A DNA stretch of 64,000 bases. It comes from Schizochytrium sp. TIO01 (lineage: Eukaryota; Sar; Bigyra; Thraustochytrida; Thraustochytriidae). The translations under genes and the position numbers were made by a program. How positions within the stretch are numbered: position 1 is the first letter of the stretch; every line of letters starts with the position of its first letter. Below the pieces are notes generated by a model. The model was given only the letters and a program-made list of their open reading frames with translations, was not told the origin of the DNA and did not search any database. The DNA lies in assembly GCA_004764695.1 (NCBI GenBank), contig SMSO01000032.1, positions 2,258,501-2,322,500 of the forward strand, given 5' to 3'. Below, in pieces: positions 55,156 to 64,000 of the stretch.

Positions 55156-56205
55156 GTTACTGTGATCCTTTTTTCCTTTTTTCCTGCTTTGTTTTTTTTG
55201 CAATGATTCTGTTGTTATCCTCTGCAGACTCTGTCTGGCACTGTGCCTGCTCATCTCCTGTTGAGTCCCTGAGTCCCAGCTTGCTCTCGTGATATAGCCT
55301 TCTAGATCGGCTAGCGAGCTTAGTGTTAGCTACCTTGACCTCACTATAGGTGTGCAAAGAAAATACATGACTTATGGCTTTTGCTTCTCCCATGCATCGT
55401 GTTCTTGGCTCTGATAATTGCTGAGTATACGATCTTTCTCCTTTGTCTTGCTATCCTCTTGCTTGAAGACCTGCCCTGTACAGAGTGTCTATGCCTATGA
55501 GGACGCGCGATTGCTAATTTTTCTTATCTTTGGTGGTTGTCGATCTTGGCAATCTATTCATGACCTAGTTCACGTCTTTTTCGAAGATTAGTCATTTGAT
55601 AATGTCACATGAAGACGATTCATTTTAGCATCTGTAAATCATCGCGTCACTATTTCACTAGCAGTATAGAGAAGTAAAAGCTACACATTATACAAAAGCA
55701 ATCATAAATTTGTACTGATCATGCTTGATAAAATCTGACTCTCGATAGTTTCCCTGCGAGCTTCACACATTGTTTGGACAACAAGATCCTAATGCTCAAT
55801 GGAGTTTGAGCAGGATTTAATTCGCAATACTTCAATGCAAAGGAGATGAGAGTCTCTTTCTTTTTGAGAAAATGCCAACAAACATAATACTTCAAAACTG
55901 CCATCTTAAACACGTTCTTGAATCAAATGCTTCACAAATTTGTTTATTCAGTATCCTATTACGGAAGCCTATTTGCCTAGCTGCTGGGGAACTTTGCTTC
56001 TCATTGCTCTTTTACGTTTTCCATCTTGAGTGCTGACTAGCGGAGTATAATTAGGGTCCTAGAAGGACTCTTAATCATAATAGATACATCTACGGAAAAT
56101 GTCAAACCGTTTGCTCGCGCTCAAAGAAAGAGCTCTGCTGGGAGGCAATTCTGAACGGAGAAAGGCTAGAATCAAGCAAAGCGCTCCTTGCCAAAACCAT
56201 AGACC
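55156..56205. other. Intergenic region between RPL27A and APC10
   Basis: Holds the RPL27A 3' region and the APC10 promoter. It is AT-rich; short open frames on both strands have no domain. Confidence 0.55.
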
Positions 56206-57130
56206 ATGGCAACTCCACAGAGCCAGCGGCCTGCGCACGCAACGCCGCAAACCCCAGCAGCAGCAGCAGCAGCAACCTCGATTGAGGTTCTCAGCGAGAC
56301 TGAGAAGCGAGAAATCGGAGACGAGGTAAGTTGGCTTTGCCCTCTGAAGGCATCGTCAGGCTCAGCACTTATAGCATTTCTGAAGAGAAGGAGAAGGGGT
56401 CAGATTTTGAGCGAGACGATTAATTCTAATGAGAAGATATGCAAAATCGTAAAGGATCTCCGCACAAATAGAAGGAGACAACTAACATTGTAATGCTGTT
56501 CGTCAATGGATTGGTTTTCCAACATACAGGCTGTTTGGTCACTTTCTACAGCGAAACCCGGCAACGGAGTCGAGCAGCTTCGTGACAATAATTTTGATTC
56601 GTAAGTAGTCTAACTTGAGTAGATATTAAAAACAAGACTAACGTTGAAGAGTCCACGTTCATAAACGATGAGGATGATGCGTACATGTGTGCCTTCTCAG
56701 GTATTGGCAGTCCGATGGACAACAACCGCATCTTATCAACATTCAATTTCACAAAAAGATGAGCATAGCAGAGGTTGCACTCTATTTAGACTACAAGCAC
56801 GATGAGAGTTACACGCCTAAGAAGCTGTGCTTCAAGGCAGGGTCAACATTTCATGATCTTGAAAAGGTGCATCAATTAGAACTAGAGGAGCCTCATGGGT
56901 GGGTTTACATTCCACTGGGCCAGATCGTAAATCATGGAGGCCAGGGCGTCTTACGCACTCACTTTTTACAGATTGAAATTCTTGCTATGCACCAGAATGG
57001 TCGCGATACTCATATTCGTCAAGTAAAGGTCTTTGGACCTCGTCAAACTGCAGTGCATCGAATGCTCCATGCTGCTTCTGATGGCGGATTTTCCTCCATT
57101 GATTTCTCTCAGTTTTCTTGTGTACGATAA
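56206..57130 (+). CDS. APC10: Anaphase-promoting complex subunit 10 (APC10/DOC1), three exons
   Basis: Substrate-recognition co-subunit of the APC/C ubiquitin ligase, which directs degradation of cyclins and securin. Three exons join in frame: 56206-56325, 56530-56600 and 56701-57130 (206 residues). Both introns are GT-AG (GTAAGT donors; acceptors after ACATACAG and CTTCTCAG). The DOC-homology domain is clear: AVWSLSTAKPGNGVEQLRDN from exon 2, the conserved YWQSDGQQPHLINIQF at the exon 2/3 join, then YTPKKLCFKAG and the VKVFGPR end strand. The protein ends CVR, close to the C-terminal Ile-Arg tail that docks APC10 on APC3. The N-terminal 25 residues are an Ala/Pro/Thr/Gln-rich extension. Length and motifs fit the family. 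Confidence 0.95.
56326..56529 (+). other. APC10 intron 1
   Basis: A 204-nt GT-AG intron in phase 0. Splicing joins GDE to AVWS in the conserved DOC domain. Confidence 0.9.
56601..56700 (+). other. APC10 intron 2
   Basis: A 100-nt GT-AG intron that splits a Ser codon (TC|G). Removing it restores the conserved DSYWQSDG. Confidence 0.92.
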
Positions 57131-57392
57131 CCAATGATTTGTAATTTCTTTTTAATGTCTATGCTGAGCTGTATCACTGCGAATGGTGGCATTTAATATA
57201 ATATCTAGCTAGACACACCGGATAGCTGGGCGAGTTGCCAGTCTTAAAATAATAAGCCGACAGAGGGTCGAATCATGCAAGTGATGACGTAGCATAAAAT
57301 TGTTGAATGCTTATTTTAAAGACTAAATCTATACGAATGTTTCAAATTGATCATCAGACTGCTAACACATTGCTTGCACGCTAATTCGAAAT

Positions 57393-60300
57393 TCAAACCC
57401 GTGCCACATCGTCTTGCTCTTGGTTTGAAATTCTTAAAGCAGCTGCAGTCGTAAATTCTAAAGTTACATCTGAGCGGTCGCCCGAAGCAACCGCTAAAGA
57501 GTATTTGACAATCTCTGGAGAGAGTCCAAGTTTGTCAGACAGGCTACGAACGTGCTCATCAGTATACACGGTTGTACCTGTATCAAGATTCTGTACAAGA
57601 ACAGAAGATGCACGCTCCAACAATTGACAGCTCCAGTCAAAAGTATTGGGGGGCGGCAAAGGTTCGCTTGTGGAACAGAGTTTCAGCCACGGGTGTTTCA
57701 AAAGTTCTTTTGCGCTTGGTCGCTGCTCTTGGTCCGGTGCCAGAACTTTTCCAATAAAATCGTGGAAGTTTTGAGAAAACTGAACACGGCCCATAGTTGC
57801 GTAGCCAGTTCCAGCTGGAGCACGAACACGAGCTTCGCGAGGGAGAGCTGCAGCGGCATCTCCAACACGCTCAAGTAGCTTCCAGTACAGGTCACTACCA
57901 CTACCTCCGCCACCACGATCCAAAGCATGTTGAAGTTCACCCTCATCCTGCAGCGCGATTGGATAACGTCCATGGACAAGCGCTAGCAATGTAATGCCGA
58001 ATGCCCAAATATCACTTGCATGAGAGGCAGGAGCACCGCGGAGGCGCTCGGGGCTCATGTACCTAAGTGTACCTGCCACCTTTGTGCTGTCATTACTGGA
58101 ATACTTGTCATAATTTTGGCAAAGTCCAAAATCAGCAAGAGTACAACGCCCATCACGAGAAAGGAGTACATTGGCGGGCTTCACATCAAGATGAAGGAGG
58201 TTGAGTTCATCAAGAGTCGCCAGCGCCTGCAGAAGATCCTGAGCAACTTGTGCCAGGATGCTTTCATTACAGATCCCGAAAACTTCAATCATGTGGCGGT
58301 CGTCCATATGAGAGGATGGTGGCTCATTGCCAGCCAAAATCCGATGAGCAATGGATGATGATAAGACAGTGCGCAGCTTAAAGCAAACATCATCACGATC
58401 GCGAACTAGAGTAGGAGACTGCTTGAGATCGGTGAGAACATCCTCCAATGAACCACCCGACTTAAAGTCCATCACAACAGCGATCCGTTGAGCATCCTGG
58501 TCCAGAAATGCATTGTACATGTGCAAAATGTGAGAGGTCTTCGTATCTGGAGAGTGCTTACAAACCATATCTAATGCACGTACTTCACGAGTAGCAAGTG
58601 ATGAATTCAATAAGGCAATCTCTTTCACTGCAAGAAGTTGCAAGTTGCGTTTGTCCATGACAATGAAGACTGTGCCACTTACACCTGTACCAAGAACTCC
58701 GAGTCTCACAAGGTTGTCCTTCGTTGGCATGTCTTCGGTGGCTGCAAGAGCTGCCTGCCAATCTTCATCCGAGTAATTATGATTCACTTGGCCACTCATT
58801 TTATATGCTTCAGTGCCAAAGTATATTCCATCAATGACCAGGTAACCACGGCTCGTACGCAGACGAGGCCCACGATCTTCGTTTCCAGTTACGTCAAGTG
58901 CCATAGTATGCTGCAGTCTAGGTGTTTGCAATTGCTGTTCTAGCATATTATGATCTTCTTGTTGTTGATGTTGCTGCTGCCTTTGATGAGAGAAGAATGA
59001 TGACGAAGAAGCCGAAGACTCGGCGTCTTTCCCACTCCTGGTTCCACGACTTCCTGGTGTTCGGTTAAGGAGGCTACGGCCAGCGCTACTGCGTGAGCCG
59101 CGGCTACCTCCCGCAACACGAATAGGAACATGAATTTCTGATTTTTCTTCCGACGAAGAAGCTTCTCCATCGGAGCTCTCCTCACGAGCGAATGAATTCA
59201 CTTGCTCCGGAGAAGGGGGTTGGCTGAAGTGCTTCTTATCATAGGGCCGAGGTGGAGGATAAGCTACCAAACCGGTGGTGCTCATTTCCATTTCGTTTGT
59301 ATGAACTTGGCCATTTTGGACACGGAAACCAGGCATGGAGTTTGCATGCTGGGGTTGGTACTGCCAAGCGGCATTGTCTCCAGGATCAGCTTGGGAATAG
59401 TGCGTATCCATGTCAGGTTCACTCTGAGCCCCACCAAATGCTGACGGGGTTGTAACAGGCGCAGTTCTATGATAAAAGTTGCGACGCAATTTCACGCGCA
59501 TCTCATCCTCTCTATCGGGATATTGGCTCAAATGAATCATATCATACACAGTGAAGACTAAAAACGCACAAATCTCAATAGCAATGATGCCCCACAACGT
59601 ACTGCTATATCCAATTCGAGCTGAAGAGTTTGTGCCAGAAGATAACCACAACATTGCACCAATACTGATTGCAATGAGGTTTGCCTGTGTCAATGACGCA
59701 AACGCAGCATCAAAACGGTTTCGGTAGGGTTGGAAAATCTGCAATAGAAAGACAGAAATGATCACGCAGACCAGACCGAACGCAATTTGAACAAATCCTT
59801 CTTCATATGCATTTGTCTGGGCTGTTGATCCATTCCGCTCAATAGGGGAAGGACCTGGTCTCAGTGCCACTACACCAGCAATGATTGCACACTTGCGTGA
59901 GTAATCATAAACTTCAAACCAAGAGGCGCGATTAGTGTATGGTTTATGGAGAAACTCAAGCCATCTGGCCTGGTCTGCTTCCTCTGGAGTCCAGTGTGGT
60001 TTACGCAAAAGCTTTCGATTTTGGTGCAGAGGAATAACTAGGGACAGGAATCCTCCGCAAATGAAAATGGCAAGGATGAAGCCAGAGTAGACCTCCCAGC
60101 CGCGATATGTGGCTCCTTCACAATATGTTGCGTAGCTGATACGCAAAATATAGTTGTCTTCAACATTTGAGCACATGAAAGTAGCTAGGGATGACCACAG
60201 ACCAAAAGGAAAAGTAAGCAAAAGCACGAAATAAAACCACGACGCGAGGCTATCCTTCGCAGATTGATACGCTTGTGCAGGTAGCATTCGTTTAGCAAAC

Positions 60301-63300
60301 CAAACTGCCACTCCAATGCAGAAGAGCCAAAGTACACCAGGTGCTGAGTAAAACACTAGCCAACCATAGTATGCTAGGTGGACGATACATGAGAGGTTTA
60401 AGAGGCTGAGTGTACGCATACTCCCAATCAACGGCATATCATCGACCACAAAGAAAATTGCCATGCAGAGGTAAATATGCACAAAGCCCAAAGCAATGCG
60501 TGCTTTCGCTGCACCACAACGATACAAAAGTTCCCAAACTCGTCGAATGCGCTGCATCCAAAGTGAGTAAGTTGTCCGCTGCAAAATGCGAGGATGATGC
60601 GTTTCATCATTGTGTTCCAGGTCACGATGTGAACGTCTAAATCGAAGATAAACGATAGTCACATACACAAAAGGCGATGCAGCAGCACAAACAAAAATGA
60701 CGACGACAGTAACAAGTGATACCCACTGTTCCCATCGGATGGTGTTAGTACATTTTGTACAGATGTCGTTTTCTCCGACATGAGTGAATCCATAGCCAGG
60801 TTTGCAACGAGAGCAAAGGAAGCCTTCGTGGTTTGCTGCACAGTACTGACGACTGTCATTGCGAGAAGGTTCGCAATACCCATCGTTGCACTCAAATATG
60901 TTGAGTGTAAAACGGTTTGCACGCCAATACCCAGGCATGAGTTCCATATTGGCTAGAGTGGTACCAGCCTCCGTACAATTCATGACACTTTGGCAGGTTT
61001 CCACCACCACCTCACCCGTGCAGTCACTAGCGTTGACTTGATCGCAGACCTGATAGTAACCGGGCTGGGCAATACTGCAATTTTCAGAAGATGCAGCACC
61101 CTTCACAGGTGACATGGTACCCGTGGAACACAAGGCACACACCAAAAGTTCGCTTGTGCTGTACGTATCTTTAGGACATATTTCACATTGAGAGCGTCCT
61201 GTGGTCTCGTTCACAGCTTGCACCACACCCATGCCAGCAGGGCAAGCGCGGAGACTCAGATAAGCGCCGATGGTGCTAGAAAAATACTCCTTCTCGACTC
61301 CTGAATTATTTGTTGCGATACGTGCAGTGTAAACAGCGGAGTTGCTTCCTTGCAAAAGGTAGTATTTCAGGTCAACATACCCTGACTTGGGCAAAGATTT
61401 ATGATAGATGATATTTCCAGAATAGGCATCTACAAGTTCCCAATAGGCATCATCGGCAAGTGAATAAGGTACACCGTTGCTCGTGGCAAGGCGGCGCGAG
61501 ACGCTCTTGGGGAATTCCAGAAGCAAACTAGAGTCGGAATCACTTTGAATCGAGACTCCCGATGGACGCGTACCGGCCGCAGCCTGAACACCGAAGTCAG
61601 AGAACACAGAGCTCTCACCACTCGCCGTTGTCCGCACAGCAAATGCAGTGACAGATGCAACAACATCTTCGCTGGTGTATGTGTCCACAGGGATGGTGCC
61701 TTCGTATGAAGTTGTATCAGCTGACATGGGCTTGACAAAACAGCACTCCGCATCTCGTGATGTGCGTTCGGTGAGTATCATAAATCCATATTCAGCAGTG
61801 GACCAAGGCGAACCAGAAGTGGCAACTGTAGTCAGAAGGTCTTCACAACCTGAGCAGGTATCAAAGCTCTCCCAGGTAGATAATGATCCGCTGCTACGCT
61901 TTGATGGAACATCATAGCGGCTAAGGTCTGAGGCACGGACAGTCCAATCAAGAGTGAGGTTGGATTCTCCAAAGTAGAAGGTGTCAATAATTGCAAAGGA
62001 AGTAGAGTCGCGACAAGGCGAGCCTGCTATTTCAATGACGGGGATCTCCATTGAGTTGGCAACGCTCGTCTTTGGATTGGTACAAGTCCAGCTAGCATCA
62101 ACTCCACTCACTCCATAGAACATGATTTGCCAAGCGGCGGAGAGAAGCGCGCAAGTACATATCATGGAGTTCTGGGTAAAGTCGACCTTTGTCTCATAAG
62201 AAGTGTTGAGCCACCATAAATTCGGTTCTCCGATTGAAGTGCTCACGTTGACGAGGTCAATACTCGAGAAAGAGTTCTGGGAAATGTCAATGGTAAACTC
62301 ATTCGCTGGCATTGGTACATAGTAGGTACCCGTAAAGTTGTTATTGGAGAAGTTTCCGATCAAAAGTTGCGAAGAAATGGCTTCATCGATGAAACCATTC
62401 AGTGCATTATTGCTCAGGTCAAGCTCAACAAGTTGAACCAGCTCCGTAAAGGAGACAGGAACTTCACCTGTGAGACTACAATTCGACAGCTGAAGCGCTT
62501 GCAGTGTATTTGTAATATTTGTGTACGTAGACTGTACAGAGGCATTTATAATGCTCGAGAGATTTGCATTGCCAGAGGAAATATCCATGTCTTGAATACT
62601 AAGTATACTCAGAGATGGGAGAGTCATAAAAAATGATTCCAAATCGCCCTGAATCCTCGAACCTTTGAGGTTGAGAATGCTTAGGGCAGTCATATTTGAG
62701 ATGCCTAACGATGTGATGTTTAGATCCTGGGAATCAGGCAATTGAAGAGTGAATTCCCTCAGACTGGGCAGGCCTTCCATATCTGGTTCTGAAGTGGTCA
62801 GCTGGACGCTGGATATGAAGAGGTATTCAATATTGGTAAGAACGAGCGAGAGAGCGTGGAGATTAAGGGAGAAATCGACTAAATTCTGGATCTCCAAGGC
62901 CAACAAGTTTCCGAGGGCGTCTTTATTGATGGCGCGGCGAATATCAACAAGCTCGGTGAAACCTGCAACACCAACCAGGCGCAATGATTGGAGAGATGAG
63001 AGATCGTGTGCACAGTTACCAACAGTTCCAGAGTTATCCGTGGTTTCAGCACTACTGACGAGACTATATTGCCAGATCTCATCTTCGTCAATAAAGGTTG
63101 TGGAAAGGATGGAGTCGAGGATATTACAAAAGTATGGTGTGCCGGTCGTATAGATTTCAATGTCAAATGTAGAGTTTTTTGCAAATAGAATACCGGCTTG
63201 GTCGGCAGCAGATTCGATAGCATTATCTAGAGACATTTCGCAAACACTTGCTCCACTAGCGCAGCTGTCATTGCAAATCACCGAATATGAGTTTAAAGCA

Positions 63301-63641
63301 GAATCCATTGAACACGACCACGGGCCATTAGCCGCCTTTGTGAGAGCTGCCGCTACCGGTTCGACTATGGTTGTCCAGGAAGAGATTGCGACTAGAACAA
63401 CAATGACGAGCTCCATGCCAACGCTCCTCCTCGTGGTGCCATAGTTGCAGTGAGTCCATTTCATTCTGTTTGTGGTAGGCTTGCTGCGTCTCCTTCCCAT
63501 GCTTGGCATACCTTTATCCCCATGATTCCTTTTCAACGCTATTCTTTCCTTGGCTGATACTTGCTGTTGGGAATATAAATGAAGAGTCTGCTTTTCTCGC
63601 GCAATGTGTTTTGGTCGCATTTCATGGTTCATCTCCGCCAT
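57393..63641 (-). CDS. LRR / GCC-motif multi-TM receptor with MAP2K-like kinase domain
   Basis: About 2082 residues, single exon; the first ATG in frame is at 63641, and later Mets up to the hydrophobic segment are alternative starts. A signal anchor/peptide (about residues 77-99) precedes leucine-rich repeats (about 215-465), a Cys-rich GCC2/GCC3-type module (about 800-865) and a second Cys cluster (to about 970). Eight to ten membrane helices span about 975-1370, followed by a Ser/Gln-rich linker and a kinase domain (about 1645-1985). The kinase has G-loop GTGVSGTV, AVKEI Lys, catalytic loop HLDVKPANVLL, DFG and YMSPERL, a pattern closest to STE7/MAP2K kinases. The HRD motif is HLD, so it is a non-RD kinase. 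I infer a plasma-membrane receptor that signals directly through its own kinase. The ligand and substrate are unknown. Confidence 0.82.
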   Translation of the reverse strand: MAEMNHEMRPKHIAREKQTLHLYSQQQVSAKERIALKRNHGDKGMPSMGRRRSKPTTNRMKWTHCNYGTTRRSVGMELVIVVLVAISSWTTIVEPVAAALTKAANGPWSCSMDSALNSYSVICNDSCASGASVCEMSLDNAIESAADQAGILFAKNSTFDIEIYTTGTPYFCNILDSILSTTFIDEDEIWQYSLVSSAETTDNSGTVGNCAHDLSSLQSLRLVGVAGFTELVDIRRAINKDALGNLLALEIQNLVDFSLNLHALSLVLTNIEYLFISSVQLTTSEPDMEGLPSLREFTLQLPDSQDLNITSLGISNMTALSILNLKGSRIQGDLESFFMTLPSLSILSIQDMDISSGNANLSSIINASVQSTYTNITNTLQALQLSNCSLTGEVPVSFTELVQLVELDLSNNALNGFIDEAISSQLLIGNFSNNNFTGTYYVPMPANEFTIDISQNSFSSIDLVNVSTSIGEPNLWWLNTSYETKVDFTQNSMICTCALLSAAWQIMFYGVSGVDASWTCTNPKTSVANSMEIPVIEIAGSPCRDSTSFAIIDTFYFGESNLTLDWTVRASDLSRYDVPSKRSSGSLSTWESFDTCSGCEDLLTTVATSGSPWSTAEYGFMILTERTSRDAECCFVKPMSADTTSYEGTIPVDTYTSEDVVASVTAFAVRTTASGESSVFSDFGVQAAAGTRPSGVSIQSDSDSSLLLEFPKSVSRRLATSNGVPYSLADDAYWELVDAYSGNIIYHKSLPKSGYVDLKYYLLQGSNSAVYTARIATNNSGVEKEYFSSTIGAYLSLRACPAGMGVVQAVNETTGRSQCEICPKDTYSTSELLVCALCSTGTMSPVKGAASSENCSIAQPGYYQVCDQVNASDCTGEVVVETCQSVMNCTEAGTTLANMELMPGYWRANRFTLNIFECNDGYCEPSRNDSRQYCAANHEGFLCSRCKPGYGFTHVGENDICTKCTNTIRWEQWVSLVTVVVIFVCAAASPFVYVTIVYLRFRRSHRDLEHNDETHHPRILQRTTYSLWMQRIRRVWELLYRCGAAKARIALGFVHIYLCMAIFFVVDDMPLIGSMRTLSLLNLSCIVHLAYYGWLVFYSAPGVLWLFCIGVAVWFAKRMLPAQAYQSAKDSLASWFYFVLLLTFPFGLWSSLATFMCSNVEDNYILRISYATYCEGATYRGWEVYSGFILAIFICGGFLSLVIPLHQNRKLLRKPHWTPEEADQARWLEFLHKPYTNRASWFEVYDYSRKCAIIAGVVALRPGPSPIERNGSTAQTNAYEEGFVQIAFGLVCVIISVFLLQIFQPYRNRFDAAFASLTQANLIAISIGAMLWLSSGTNSSARIGYSSTLWGIIAIEICAFLVFTVYDMIHLSQYPDREDEMRVKLRRNFYHRTAPVTTPSAFGGAQSEPDMDTHYSQADPGDNAAWQYQPQHANSMPGFRVQNGQVHTNEMEMSTTGLVAYPPPRPYDKKHFSQPPSPEQVNSFAREESSDGEASSSEEKSEIHVPIRVAGGSRGSRSSAGRSLLNRTPGSRGTRSGKDAESSASSSSFFSHQRQQQHQQQEDHNMLEQQLQTPRLQHTMALDVTGNEDRGPRLRTSRGYLVIDGIYFGTEAYKMSGQVNHNYSDEDWQAALAATEDMPTKDNLVRLGVLGTGVSGTVFIVMDKRNLQLLAVKEIALLNSSLATREVRALDMVCKHSPDTKTSHILHMYNAFLDQDAQRIAVVMDFKSGGSLEDVLTDLKQSPTLVRDRDDVCFKLRTVLSSSIAHRILAGNEPPSSHMDDRHMIEVFGICNESILAQVAQDLLQALATLDELNLLHLDVKPANVLLSRDGRCTLADFGLCQNYDKYSSNDSTKVAGTLRYMSPERLRGAPASHASDIWAFGITLLALVHGRYPIALQDEGELQHALDRGGGGSGSDLYWKLLERVGDAAAALPREARVRAPAGTGYATMGRVQFSQNFHDFIGKVLAPDQEQRPSAKELLKHPWLKLCSTSEPLPPPNTFDWSCQLLERASSVLVQNLDTGTTVYTDEHVRSLSDKLGLSPEIVKYSLAVASGDRSDVTLEFTTAAALRISNQEQDDVARV

Positions 63642-64000
63642 AGTTATCAATATGTGAGTTTTGGTTTCTCAAATGCGCGGCGAATCAAAGAAAAAAATGA
63701 AAAGAGCAGGTGTTCTTGAGCAGCCAGGTCTACAGAAGCCAATCTTTCGAAGCCGCTATAGTAGATCAAGGTACCTTCGAAAGAGGGACGGCCAATCAAG
63801 ATCGGCAAGGAGGCCACTCCTCTCAAACTTCGCTGACGGCCTATTTACCTGCCTACTTGCTTGTTTATTCACCTGCCCAGAAATAGCTAGCAGGAGGCGA
63901 TCACGTGCCCGATGATGTTCTCAGCCTTCCCTGCGAGTACTTTGCAGCGGCGTAGAGTTGTTGAAGTGAAGGAGTGACCGATGAAGTAGTAGAGGTTGCC
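63642..64000. other. Upstream region of the receptor-kinase gene
   Basis: Should contain the promoter and leader of the minus-strand receptor gene. An 84-codon basic frame on the + strand has no domain and is not called. Confidence 0.5.

Overview
This is a eukaryotic nuclear window with sparse, mostly intron-free protein genes in long, AT-rich, microsatellite-rich intergenic DNA. Ribosomal protein uL15/L27a, APC10 (two short GT-AG introns), a DEAD-box helicase and a Pol III tRNA-Lys exclude a prokaryote. The combination of Ser/Ala-Pro-Thr repeat stalks on a Cys-rich surface protein, WHITE-type ABCG half-transporters and a GCC-motif poly-membrane receptor fused to a kinase suggests a stramenopile. 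My best guess is a thraustochytrid/labyrinthulomycete, but that is inference from style, not from a species marker.

Layout. 1.3-3.2 kb (+): ABCG half-transporter A, whose last ~42 codons lie in the +1 frame. 3.4 kb (+): tRNA-Lys(UUU). 3.5-8.5 kb: no gene. 8.5-10.5 kb (+): ABCG half-transporter B, interrupted by one in-frame TGA at a Ser position. 12.5-18.7 kb: a compact cluster with a small Tudor-like protein (+), an F-box/LRR protein (-), a DOT1-like methyltransferase fused to the N-terminal half of a TTLL12-like protein (+), and a tandem hotdog thioesterase (-). 20.6-26.2 kb (-): an ~1850-residue secreted, membrane-anchored protein with four nearly identical 396-bp tandem repeats and a Pro-Thr stalk. 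26.2-33.2 kb: no gene supported. 33.2-38.2 kb: an orphan protein (+), a DEAD-box RNA helicase (-) and a START-domain protein (-). 38.2-46.3 kb: non-coding, with a ~0.2 kb tandem duplication and a GC-rich leader-like stretch. 46.3-51.5 kb: a Myb/SANT-like putative regulator (+) and a ubinuclein/HPC2-like histone-chaperone subunit (+). 54.7 kb (+): RPL27A. 56.2-57.1 kb (+): APC10. 57.4-63.6 kb (-): a ~2080-residue LRR / GCC / multi-TM receptor with a MAP2K-like kinase domain.

How the genes relate. There are no operons; genes are read singly, and several pairs are convergent or divergent. Four genes have probable chromatin or transcription roles (Tudor, DOT1-TTLL12, Myb-like, ubinuclein-like), two belong to ubiquitin-ligase systems (F-box/LRR, APC10), and two are large surface proteins. 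The most notable observations are the DOT1/TTLL12 fusion, the C-terminal reading-frame breaks in both ABCG paralogues, the receptor-MAP2K fusion, and the homogenised PAN/Apple-like repeat array. Family assignments are by eye from motifs; no database search was run.
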